A stretch of 64,000 nucleotides of DNA from Alphaproteobacteria bacterium (lineage in GTDB: Bacteria > Pseudomonadota > Alphaproteobacteria > Micropepsales > Micropepsaceae). The notes beneath the pieces are model-generated. The model saw nothing but the letters and a program-made list of their open reading frames with translations, was not told the DNA's origin and searched no databases. The first letter of the stretch is position 1. Each line of letters begins with the position of its first letter. The position numbers and the translations under genes were made by a program. Location: positions 1-64,000 of the forward strand of contig JAFBAL010000011.1 in NCBI GenBank assembly GCA_019247845.1, in the 5' to 3' direction. Positions 52,078 through 62,958 of the stretch are shown here, in pieces.

Positions 52078-53400
52078 ATGCCGATACGGACCGGATTCCT
52101 GCGCCGCGCGCTGCTGGCCGCGAGTGTCTTGCTGGCAGCGGCGCTGGCGCCGGCGGGTGCGTCCGCAGGCTCGATCGACATCATCCACGCCTTCTGCACG
52201 CCGAGTTGCGGCAATGGCTATAGTCCTGCGCAGCCGCTGGCCAGGGATGCTTCCGGGAACCTGTTCGGCGTGACCGCGGGCGGAACCCAGGGCCTCGGAG
52301 TTGTCTATGAGCTGATCCCGAGCCCGCGGGGTCGATGGAAATACCAGGTCCTGCACTATTTCTGCGCCAAGAACGGTTGCGTCGATGGAAGCGTTCCCGA
52401 CGGGGCGCTTGTGATCGACGGCGCAGGCAATCTCTACGGAATGGCGCAGGGCGGCGGTACGGGCAACGATGCCGGCCTGATCTTCGAGCTCTCGCCGACC
52501 TCCAAGCCCAAGCGATGGAACTACCGCGTCGTCTACAATTTCTGCTCGGCATTCGGCGGAAGCTGCAGAGACGGCAAGGTGCCATCCGGCGGCCTGACCT
52601 ACCAAGGCGCCCAAAGCGGCGCGCTTTACGACGGCGTATCGCCGCTCTATGGCGTGACCCAGCAAGGCGGCAGGCGCTTCGCCGGCGTCGTCTTCTCGGT
52701 GCAGCCGCATGCCGGCGCCTGGGTCGAGCTGGTTATCTATCCGTTCTGCGTCAAGACCTGCACGGGCGGGTCGCACCCGACGGTGCGGCCGACATTCGAC
52801 GGCGCCGGAAACCTCTACGGCGTGACCTCGAGCGGCGGCAGCACCGGCAACGGCGCGGTGTACAAGCTCTCGCCGCAGGCGCCGCCGTCGGGATGGACGC
52901 TGAGCGTCCTTCACACGTTCTGTGCGCAGGCGAATTGCGAGGACGGCGGCGGATTCGCAAGCAGCCTCGTCATGGACGCGGCCGGAAATCTTTTCGGCAC
53001 CACGGAGTACGGCGGCACGAACGCGGGCTGCCGGTCGGACCAGGGCTGCGGCGTCCTGTACGAGATCGCGGCGGACGGCACGGAAAAGACGCTCTACGAT
53101 TTCTGCCAGCTCGCGAATTGCACCGATGGCTGGGCGCCCGTCGACAATGGCGGCCTCGTTCTGGACGCCGCCGGCGAAATCGTCGGAACCGCGGCGAACG
53201 GCGGCGCGAATGGCGAAGGTGTCGTCTTCAAAGTGGCGGGCGGAAGCTATCAGGTTGTCCACGATTTCTGCGCGCAGGCTTGCGCGGACGGCGGCGAGCC
53301 GCTGGCAGGTCTCATCACGGACCCGGCCGGCACGCTCTACGGCACCACCAACGTCCGGGGCGGCGTGCTCGGCGGAGCGGCCTTTGCGCTGACACCGTGA
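52078..53400 (+). CDS. Choice-of-anchor tandem-repeat (GloVer-type) secreted protein
   Basis: This 440-residue protein starts with a long signal peptide (LLAASVLLAAALAPAGASA) and then repeats of about 55 residues with the GloVer pattern: GNLFGVTAGGTQGLGVVYEL, GNLYGMAQGGGTGND, GNLYGVTSSGGSTGNG, GNLFGTTEYGGTN. Each repeat opens with an xxFCxxxxC pair, so cysteines are regularly spaced. Such proteins are predicted extracellular beta-propellers. ATG 52078 follows GGGGAG; a TTG at 52054 also exists. It closes the run of five secreted proteins. Confidence 0.82.
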   Translation: MPIRTGFLRRALLAASVLLAAALAPAGASAGSIDIIHAFCTPSCGNGYSPAQPLARDASGNLFGVTAGGTQGLGVVYELIPSPRGRWKYQVLHYFCAKNGCVDGSVPDGALVIDGAGNLYGMAQGGGTGNDAGLIFELSPTSKPKRWNYRVVYNFCSAFGGSCRDGKVPSGGLTYQGAQSGALYDGVSPLYGVTQQGGRRFAGVVFSVQPHAGAWVELVIYPFCVKTCTGGSHPTVRPTFDGAGNLYGVTSSGGSTGNGAVYKLSPQAPPSGWTLSVLHTFCAQANCEDGGGFASSLVMDAAGNLFGTTEYGGTNAGCRSDQGCGVLYEIAADGTEKTLYDFCQLANCTDGWAPVDNGGLVLDAAGEIVGTAANGGANGEGVVFKVAGGSYQVVHDFCAQACADGGEPLAGLITDPAGTLYGTTNVRGGVLGGAAFALTP

Positions 53401-53419
53401 CGGGGCCGCGCGCCCGCGC

Positions 53420-54853
53420 TCATCCCCAGACCTGCGGCCGCCGGTCGGCCCAGGGCCGCGCCTCCTCGAGCTGCGCGGCGAGGCGATAGAGCGTCGCTTC
53501 GTCGCTCATCCGTCCGGTGAACATCATGCCGATGGGCAGCCCGTCGCTCGACATGCCCATGGGCAGCGACAGCGACGGCTGGCCGGTCATGTTGTAGGGC
53601 GGGGTATAGCCGAACACCTGGCTCTGGCGGCGGTTGAACTCGCGCGGTTCGACGCCGACCGGATCGAGCAGGCCGATCGGCGGCGGCGGGGTCAGCGTCA
53701 CCGGCGACAAGAGCACGTCGAACTCGCTCCACAGCGCGATGATCTGGCGCGAGATGATGCGCAAGGTCTGCAGGCCCTGGCCGACCATCGAAGGGGTCAG
53801 CTTCATGGCGCCCTTGTAGCTCGCCCAGGCCAGCGGTTCGAGATCGTCGGGCGCGGGCTCGCGGCCGAGCATCTCCTTCAACTCGTCGATGGTGGCGACG
53901 AACATCGCGCCCGACACCGCGCCTTGCGCGCGATAGAGCTTGCGCCAGTCGATGGGGAGGTCCTTCTTGACGATCAGCGTGTGGCCGAGCTGCTCCAAGG
54001 TCCTGGCGGTCTCGTCGAACACCCCTTGGACGTCGGGATGCGGCGGGACCCCGCGTGGAACCTCCGTATACAGACCGATCTTCAGCCGTCCCGGCGCGGT
54101 CCTGATCTCGTCCATATAGGGCCTGGCCTTCGGCACCGGCGCGTAAGGCGCGTCGGCTTCGGGCCAGCCGGTCCAGTCGAGCATCGCGGCCGAGTCGCGC
54201 ACGGTGCGGGTCAGCACGTGATCGACGACGAAGCCGTGCGCGCGGTTGCGGTCGTCCGGTCCGCCGGGATTGCGATATTGCGTCGGCTTCATGCCGACCA
54301 GGCCGCATTGCGCCGAGGGGATTCGGATCGAGCCGAGCCCGTCGCTGCCATGCGCCAGCGCCACCATGCCGCTCGCCACGGCACTCGCAGCGCCGCCCGA
54401 CGAGCCGCCGCTCGAATGGTTGGGGTTCCACGGATTGCGGCAGATGCCCAGATAGCGTCCTTCGGTCGTGCCCGGGATGCCGAACTCCGGCGTGTTGGTC
54501 TTGCCCATCAGGACGGCGCCGGAGGCGCGATAGCGCTTCACCAGCTCGGCATCGAAATCGGGCACATAGCCGTGCAGGTATTTGGACCCGCTGGTCATCG
54601 GCCAGCCTTTCACCGCCATGCCGATGTCCTTGATCAGGAACGGCACGCCCTTGAACGGTCCGTCGGGCAGCTTGGACTTGGCCGTCGCGCGCGCCTCGTC
54701 ATAGGCCTTGTGGACGACGGCATTGAGCGTGGGATTGTGACGCTCGACGCGCGCGATGGCTTCCTCGAGAAGCTCGGACGGCGAGACCTCGCCCTTGCGC
54801 ACCAGATGGGCGAGTCCCAAGCCGTCATAGCGGTCGTATTCGGCGAAGCCCAT
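53420..54853 (-). CDS. Amidase (amidase-signature family), paralogue 1
   Basis: This 477-residue serine amidase has the Ser-Ser-Lys triad in FLIKDIG and HSSGGSSGGAASAVASGM, preceded by GKTNTPEFG. It hydrolyses an amide or related bond in an unknown substrate. The first residues MGFAEYDRYDGLGLAHLV parallel those of the next gene, [20 protein letters not shown], so these are tandem duplicates. It starts 2 bp after the stop of paralogue 2, whose product is translated first on this strand. The end overlaps nothing; the convergent GloVer gene stops 19 bp away. Confidence 0.9.
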   Translation of the reverse strand: MGFAEYDRYDGLGLAHLVRKGEVSPSELLEEAIARVERHNPTLNAVVHKAYDEARATAKSKLPDGPFKGVPFLIKDIGMAVKGWPMTSGSKYLHGYVPDFDAELVKRYRASGAVLMGKTNTPEFGIPGTTEGRYLGICRNPWNPNHSSGGSSGGAASAVASGMVALAHGSDGLGSIRIPSAQCGLVGMKPTQYRNPGGPDDRNRAHGFVVDHVLTRTVRDSAAMLDWTGWPEADAPYAPVPKARPYMDEIRTAPGRLKIGLYTEVPRGVPPHPDVQGVFDETARTLEQLGHTLIVKKDLPIDWRKLYRAQGAVSGAMFVATIDELKEMLGREPAPDDLEPLAWASYKGAMKLTPSMVGQGLQTLRIISRQIIALWSEFDVLLSPVTLTPPPPIGLLDPVGVEPREFNRRQSQVFGYTPPYNMTGQPSLSLPMGMSSDGLPIGMMFTGRMSDEATLYRLAAQLEEARPWADRRPQVWG

Positions 54854-54855
54854 GG

Positions 54856-56280
54856 TCACACCTTGATCTTGGAATATTGCGCGGCCCAGGGTGCTGCGCC
54901 TTCGAGCTGCGCGGACAGTCTCAGCAGGCCGAGCTCGTCGCCGAAGCGGCCGACGAACTGCACGCCGATGGGCAGCCCCTCTTTGTTCCAATGGAGCGGC
55001 AGGTTGATCGCGGGCTGGCCGGTCACGTTCTGCATCGCGGTGAAGGGCACATAGTCGATCAGGGGAGCGAAGGACTTCTGCGGATCGCGCTCCTCCATGT
55101 CGAAGCTGCCGAGCTTGACCGGCGGTGCGCCCAAGGTCGCGCTGAGCCAGAAGTCGTAGGTCTCGTGGAACTGGGCGCAGGCTCGCGCGGCGCCGTTCAT
55201 CGCATGCTTGGCCATCAGGTACTGGCTGGCGCTGACGCTCTTGCCCGCTTCGTAGAGACCCCAGGTGAGGCCTTCGAACAATTCGGGCTTGGGCGTCTGG
55301 CCGGTCAGCGCCGCGACCGTGTCGATGCCGGCCGCAAGATTCGCGCCCCACAGCGCCATGAACACCGGGATCAGCGTCGCCTGATCGAGCGTGGGCGACG
55401 CTTCCTCGACCTCGTGGCCGAGATCGGCGCAGATCTTCGCCGCGCGCTTCACGGCCGCGACGCAATCGGGATGCAACGCTTGGCCGTCCAGCTTCTTCGT
55501 CGAGAACGCGATGCGCATTTTCTTCGGCTTGCGCTTCATTGCGGCGAGAAAGGACTCCGGCTCCGGCGTCGCGCAGTAGGGATCGCCCGGCATATATCCC
55601 GCGACCGCGTCGAGCGCCGCCGCGGTGTCGCGCACGCTGCGCGAGACGACGAGGTCCACGCCCAGCCCGTCGATGACGTCGGCGAAGTCGGGACCATAGG
55701 AGGTGCGCCCGCGTGTGGGCTTCAATCCCACCAGCCCGCAGCACGAGGCCGGAATGCGGATCGAGCCGCCGCCGTCGTTCGCATGCGCCAGCGGCACGAT
55801 GCCGGCCGCGACGGCCGCGCCCGCGCCGCCCGACGATCCGCCGGGCGAGCGCGTCAGGTCCCAGGGATTGTGCGCCGCGCCGTAGAGCTTGGATTCGGTC
55901 GTCGGCACCAGGCCGAACTCCGGCACGTTGGTCTTGCCGAAGACGACGAGGCCCGACTGCTTGAACTTCGCGGTCAGGAAAGAATCGTGCGGCCAGGGGA
56001 TCGGCGGCATGAAGCGCGAGGCCTGGCGGGTGGGGATGCCCTCGGCCAGGGCGAAAATGTCCTTGAGCAGGAACGGCACGCCGCTGAACGCGCCTTTGGG
56101 CAGCTTGCCTTTGGCGGCGGCGCGGGCGCGCTCATAGTCCTTGTAGACGATCGCGTTCAGCTTGGGGTTCAGGGCCTCGGCGCGGGCAATGGCCTCGTCC
56201 AAAAGCTCGCTCGGCTTGACCTTTTTCTTGGCCACTAGGTCGGCGAGGCCGAGCCCATCATATTGCGCGTAATCCCGCAT
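54856..56280 (-). CDS. Amidase (amidase-signature family), paralogue 2
   Basis: This 474-residue enzyme has the same triad: [18 protein letters not shown] and [17 protein letters not shown]. It shares the N-terminal [10 protein letters not shown] and overall length with paralogue 1, so the pair arose by tandem duplication. A longer frame to 56451 has no family similarity; the ATG at 56280 has AGGGA before it. The 163-bp gap to the divergent membrane-protein gene holds its promoter. Confidence 0.9.
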   Translation of the reverse strand: MRDYAQYDGLGLADLVAKKKVKPSELLDEAIARAEALNPKLNAIVYKDYERARAAAKGKLPKGAFSGVPFLLKDIFALAEGIPTRQASRFMPPIPWPHDSFLTAKFKQSGLVVFGKTNVPEFGLVPTTESKLYGAAHNPWDLTRSPGGSSGGAGAAVAAGIVPLAHANDGGGSIRIPASCCGLVGLKPTRGRTSYGPDFADVIDGLGVDLVVSRSVRDTAAALDAVAGYMPGDPYCATPEPESFLAAMKRKPKKMRIAFSTKKLDGQALHPDCVAAVKRAAKICADLGHEVEEASPTLDQATLIPVFMALWGANLAAGIDTVAALTGQTPKPELFEGLTWGLYEAGKSVSASQYLMAKHAMNGAARACAQFHETYDFWLSATLGAPPVKLGSFDMEERDPQKSFAPLIDYVPFTAMQNVTGQPAINLPLHWNKEGLPIGVQFVGRFGDELGLLRLSAQLEGAAPWAAQYSKIKV

Positions 56281-56443
56281 TTTTCCCTCCAAATCGGCGC
56301 AAACCCTAGCGACCCGGCGATAGCCTGTCACGGAAGCTTTGGGACGGCTGGCATGTCGGGCGGCCGGCTCGCACGCCATGGGCCTTGAACCCGCTACCCC
56401 GGCCCCCCACTTCATTCTAGGATTGGTTGCCGGGGAGGGTGCC

Positions 56444-57355
56444 ATGGCCAAGATTCCGCTCGAAAAGACGATCGGCGCGACCTACAGCTTCGCGTTCTCG
56501 AATATCCTGTCCGTGTTCGGCGTGCTCTGGCTGCCCAGCCTGATATTGGTCGGGCTGGTCGGCGCGATTTTCTTCTTCGTGATCCCGGATTTCCACTTCG
56601 GGGCTCCGCCGCTCGGCGACGACGGCGACCGTGTGCGTCATCTCATCGAGGGCGTCGCGATCTATATCCGCTTTGCAGGGTTGATCATGCTGGTGAGCCT
56701 GTTGATGCGCGCCATGGTGACGGTCGGCGTGATGGAAAAGGCGCTCGACAGGCGCGACGGCCCGGTGCTCGTCTATTTCTCGCTTCGGGCGCCGGTGTGG
56801 CGGCTGATCGGCGCGCTCATCCTGGCCTCGATCATCATCACCATCGTGGCGGTTCTTACCGTCTGCGCGGTGATGGCGGCGATCTGGACCGCGGTGAACT
56901 ATGCGCCGGGCATCGCCGGCCTGGCCAAGGTAGTCTCCATCCTGGGCGGCGTGCTGTTCGTCATCTACGTCTCGTTCCGGCTGACTTTCTTCCTGCCCGC
57001 CGTCGTGGTGGCCGAGGAAACCATCGGCATCGGCCGCGCCTGGCAGCTGTCGAGCGGCAACTTCTGGCGCATCGTCGGCCTTCTGCTCGCGGTGCTGCTG
57101 CCCGTGGGCATCGTCGCGCGCATCCTGGGCTTCGCGCTGTTCGGCTTCGGCTGGCTGCACGCCATCGGCGACGCGGTCAATGCGCATCACATGCTCTCGG
57201 CGCGCGACGTCCTCGACATCGTCGCACGGCAGGTCGGGCCGGTCTGGCCCGCGGTGCTGGTCTATGTGCTGGTCTATGTGACGCTGGTGACGGGGCTTGC
57301 GATAGGCGCCATCGGTACCGCATACAAGGCGGTCACCGCGGAGAGTGCCGTGTGA
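56444..57355 (+). CDS. Polytopic membrane protein, GNFWR-motif paralogue 1
   Basis: This 303-residue inner-membrane protein has about six hydrophobic helices. It resembles the membrane domains of the YciC / glycerophosphodiester-phosphodiesterase-associated group: RLTFFLPAVVVAEETIGIGR then AWQLSSGNFWRIVGLLLAVL. The same pattern recurs in the next gene. No enzymatic residues were seen. Start at ATG 56444 after GGGAGGG. It overlaps the next gene by 4 bp (GTGA). Confidence 0.75.
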   Translation: MAKIPLEKTIGATYSFAFSNILSVFGVLWLPSLILVGLVGAIFFFVIPDFHFGAPPLGDDGDRVRHLIEGVAIYIRFAGLIMLVSLLMRAMVTVGVMEKALDRRDGPVLVYFSLRAPVWRLIGALILASIIITIVAVLTVCAVMAAIWTAVNYAPGIAGLAKVVSILGGVLFVIYVSFRLTFFLPAVVVAEETIGIGRAWQLSSGNFWRIVGLLLAVLLPVGIVARILGFALFGFGWLHAIGDAVNAHHMLSARDVLDIVARQVGPVWPAVLVYVLVYVTLVTGLAIGAIGTAYKAVTAESAV

Positions 57356-58218
57356 ACAAACTTGCCGTAGGGCCCGCGATCCGGTTCGCCTACCAGTTCA
57401 CCTTCGGGCAGCTCGGCACCATCATCGGCCTGATCTGGGCGCCCTTGGTGCTGGCGGCGATCCTGCGTTTCCTTCCCTACGGCATGGGCGACACGACGCT
57501 GTCGCCGCAGGACGACCCGGCCGCGGCCGGCGCCGCCGCGTTGCGCGATCTGATCTTCGCACTGGCCGGCGTGTTCCTCTATGCCATGGTCAACGTGGCG
57601 GTGGTGCGCCAGGCGCTCGGCCTGCGCACCGGCGGCGCGGTGTTCCATTTCTCGCTCGGCCGCACCGAGTTCCGCGTCTTCGTCGTGACGGTCTTCCTGG
57701 CGCTGATCCTCACCGTGCTGGCGGCGGTCTGCGGCCTTGCGGTGCTTGCGGCGGCCAACCTTGCCGGCGCCCAGGCCGGCGCGGCGGCTGGCGGACTGGC
57801 GGCGATCCTCGTCGCCGCGCTCGGGCTCTGCGTGATGCTGGTCGCGCTGGTGCGACTGTCGTTCCTCTACGTGCCGATCGCGGTGATGGAGAACAGCGTC
57901 AACCTCGAGCGCGGCTGGGCGCTCACCAGGGGCAATTTCTGGCGCGCCGGAACGGTGATGTTCGTCGCCACCCTGCCGGCTTTCGCCGTCGCGGCCTCGG
58001 CCTTCATCGCGCTGGCGGGACGCGAGTTCATGACCTTGTATCCGCTCCTCGGCCATATCGCGCCGGACGCGCTGTCGATGCGGGTGGAAGCGATCATGGA
58101 CCGCCACATCGCAACCCTGATCGGCGTCAACCTGATCATGGCGCCGTTCAGCCTGGGCCTGACCTTGGGCGCGGCGGCTTACGGCTATCGCGCGCTGGCC
58201 GGCGCGCCCGCCGCATGA
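57352..58218 (+). CDS. Polytopic membrane protein, GNFWR-motif paralogue 2
   Basis: This 288-residue protein of about six helices starts VNKLAVGPAIRFAYQFTFGQ and contains RLSFLYVPIAVMENSVNLER followed by GWALTRGNFWRAGTVMFVAT, matching the AVxxExxxxxxRAWxLxxGNFWR pattern of its neighbour. They are tandem paralogues, perhaps forming a heteromeric complex. GTG start within the end of paralogue 1; the stop overlaps the MFS gene (ATGA). Function unknown. Confidence 0.72.
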   Translation: MNKLAVGPAIRFAYQFTFGQLGTIIGLIWAPLVLAAILRFLPYGMGDTTLSPQDDPAAAGAAALRDLIFALAGVFLYAMVNVAVVRQALGLRTGGAVFHFSLGRTEFRVFVVTVFLALILTVLAAVCGLAVLAAANLAGAQAGAAAGGLAAILVAALGLCVMLVALVRLSFLYVPIAVMENSVNLERGWALTRGNFWRAGTVMFVATLPAFAVAASAFIALAGREFMTLYPLLGHIAPDALSMRVEAIMDRHIATLIGVNLIMAPFSLGLTLGAAAYGYRALAGAPAA

Positions 58219-59447
58219 CCGCGTCGCGGCGTGCCAGCGTCGCCTTCGTCATCGCCGTCGTCTATATCGACATGCTGGGGCTGGGCTTGGCCTTCCCGAT
58301 CCTGCCCAGGCTTGTCGAGCAGCTGATGGGCGGCAACATCTCGAACGCCGCCTATGTCGTGGGCTGGCTGTCGAGCGGCTATGCGCTGATGCAGTTCCTG
58401 CTCTCGCCCGCGCTCGGGGCGCTGTCGGACAGCTACGGCCGGCGGCCGGTGATCCTCTTGGGTCTGCTCGGCATGGGCGCCAACTATTTCCTGCTCGCCT
58501 TCGCGCCGACGCTCGTCTGGTTCGCGGCGGCGCGGCTGATCTCGGGCGCGACGGGGGCGACCTATACGACGGCGGCGGCCTACCTCGCCGACATCACCCC
58601 GCCCGAGAAGCGCGCGGCGAATTTCGGGCTGATCGGGGCAGCGTTCGGCTTCGGCTTCATCACGGGGCCGGTGCTCGGCGGTCTCCTGGGCGCGGTCGAC
58701 CTGCACCTGCCGTTCCTGGCCGCAGGCGTCCTGAGCCTCGCCAATGTCGCGCTCGGCTGGTTCATCCTGCCGGAGTCGCTCGGCGCGGCGCTTCGCAAGC
58801 CGTTCTCGTGGACGCGCGCCAATCCGGTCGGCGCGCTGAAGGAGATGGGGCGCTATTCGTCCGTACTCGGATTGATCGTCATCTATCTGCTGGCGATGTT
58901 CGCCAACCGCGTCGCCGAGATGACCTGGGTGCTGTACGCGGCCTACCGCTTCCATTGGGGGCCGACCGAGACCGGCATCTCGCTGGCCATGGTCGGCGTG
59001 ATGTTCGTGGTAGGGCAGGGCGTGATGCCGCGCCTCCTGGTGCCCAAGCTCGGCGAGCGGCGCGCGGTGATGATCGGGCTGGCGGTCAGCGTCGTGGTGC
59101 TGGTGCTCTACGGTACCGTGCCGCAAGGCTGGATGATCTATCCCGTCATGGCGCTGGGCTGCTTCGGCTGGGTGATGGGCGCACCGGCATTGATGAGCCT
59201 GCTCTCGCGCGAAGTCGCCGCCGACGAGCAGGGCCTGCTGCAAGGCGCGCTCGCCAGCGTGCAAGGCCTCACCTCCATCGCCGGCCCGCCAATCTGGACC
59301 GGGCTGTTCGGCTATTTCGTCTCTCCGGCGGCGCCGGTGATCGTGCCGGGCGCGGCGTTCTTCGCGGCGGCCGCGGTATTCGCCGTGGCGCTGGGATTGG
59401 CGGGGAGGTGGGTGGGATGGCGAGATTTTCAGAGCGCCGCGATTTGA
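58215..59447 (+). CDS. MFS transporter, TetA/TCR-like drug exporter family
   Basis: This 410-residue transporter has 12 helices. The motif A loop between helices 2 and 3 reads GALSDSYGRRPVILLG, as in tetracycline-type H+ antiporters, and YLADITPPEKRAANFGLIGA is the TetA-like segment after helix 4. Substrate unknown. It overlaps the upstream membrane protein by ATGA, so three membrane proteins form one operon. It is convergent with uvrA (3-bp gap). Confidence 0.9.
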   Translation: MTASRRASVAFVIAVVYIDMLGLGLAFPILPRLVEQLMGGNISNAAYVVGWLSSGYALMQFLLSPALGALSDSYGRRPVILLGLLGMGANYFLLAFAPTLVWFAAARLISGATGATYTTAAAYLADITPPEKRAANFGLIGAAFGFGFITGPVLGGLLGAVDLHLPFLAAGVLSLANVALGWFILPESLGAALRKPFSWTRANPVGALKEMGRYSSVLGLIVIYLLAMFANRVAEMTWVLYAAYRFHWGPTETGISLAMVGVMFVVGQGVMPRLLVPKLGERRAVMIGLAVSVVVLVLYGTVPQGWMIYPVMALGCFGWVMGAPALMSLLSREVAADEQGLLQGALASVQGLTSIAGPPIWTGLFGYFVSPAAPVIVPGAAFFAAAAVFAVALGLAGRWVGWRDFQSAAI

Positions 59448-59450
59448 CGC

Positions 59451-62348
<2,898 letters not shown>

Positions 62349-62355
62349 GAGTGCG

Positions 62356-62745
62356 TCAGTTCTTTCGGGGCGTGATGTCGAAGCTCGTCAGGCCGGCCGG
62401 ATAGGCCGCGCGATAGGTCCAGTCCTGGCGCGCCGCATCGCGATAGACGGCGACGCCGATCCGCATGTGCTGCGGCAGCATGTGCCGCGCCTCCATCCAG
62501 ATCAGGTGGCGCACGACGCCGTCGACCGTCGCGTCGGGAGCATAGAGATAGAAGTTGACCAAGCCGGAGCCGACGTCGTTGCCGTCGGACTCGTAGCCCA
62601 TTTGCACGGCGCGGTCGTCGAGCATCGACTGCACGGACATCAGGTCGATGTCCGTCGTCCATTGCACGACGATCTGCGTGGTTTCCGCAAAAGCCGGCGC
62701 GGCGAGCAGGCAGAACAGCGATGCGATTCCAAGGCGTTTCAGCAT
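62356..62745 (-). CDS. Small secreted hypothetical protein
   Basis: This 129-residue protein has a clear signal peptide (residues 1-20, ending APAFA), then [20 protein letters not shown] and a mixed alpha/beta body with [19 protein letters not shown] at the end. I know no family for it. It is 7 bp upstream of uvrA on the same strand and would share its promoter region, including the SOS box 180 bp upstream. Its link to repair may be only by position. Confidence 0.6.
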   Translation of the reverse strand: MLKRLGIASLFCLLAAPAFAETTQIVVQWTTDIDLMSVQSMLDDRAVQMGYESDGNDVGSGLVNFYLYAPDATVDGVVRHLIWMEARHMLPQHMRIGVAVYRDAARQDWTYRAAYPAGLTSFDITPRKN

Positions 62746-62926
62746 GTCTTTCCGTCAGTCGAAACGCGCAGTGTGGCCAGCCGGGCAGGACCGGGCAACC
62801 GCAGGGGCGTCATAAACCGGTTGATGTCCACGCGGGCCGATTGGCCCGGGCGCGGTAAGCCGTAAGTGGGGTCCCAAGGCGCAAAACGCAAGCCTTTCCA
62901 GACCAGATTCGTTCTGGATCCGCTTG

Positions 62927-62941
62927 GAACATACCATGAAC
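62927..62941 (-). promoter_or_regulatory. LexA (SOS) box, GTTC-N7-GTTC
   Basis: On the minus strand the sequence is GTTC ATGGTAT GTTC, a perfect match to the alphaproteobacterial LexA box. It lies about 180 bp upstream of the gene before uvrA and about 20 bp after the oxidase stop. uvrA is a common LexA target in this class. The intervening 62746-62926 has no supported gene. Confidence 0.65.
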
Positions 62942-62958
62942 ATTGGTGGAAGGGAAGG

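Noticed and set aside
62755..62943. 62-residue ORF upstream of the uvrA operon
   Set aside because: Its start overlaps the LexA box and its sequence has no recognisable pattern; treated as non-coding.
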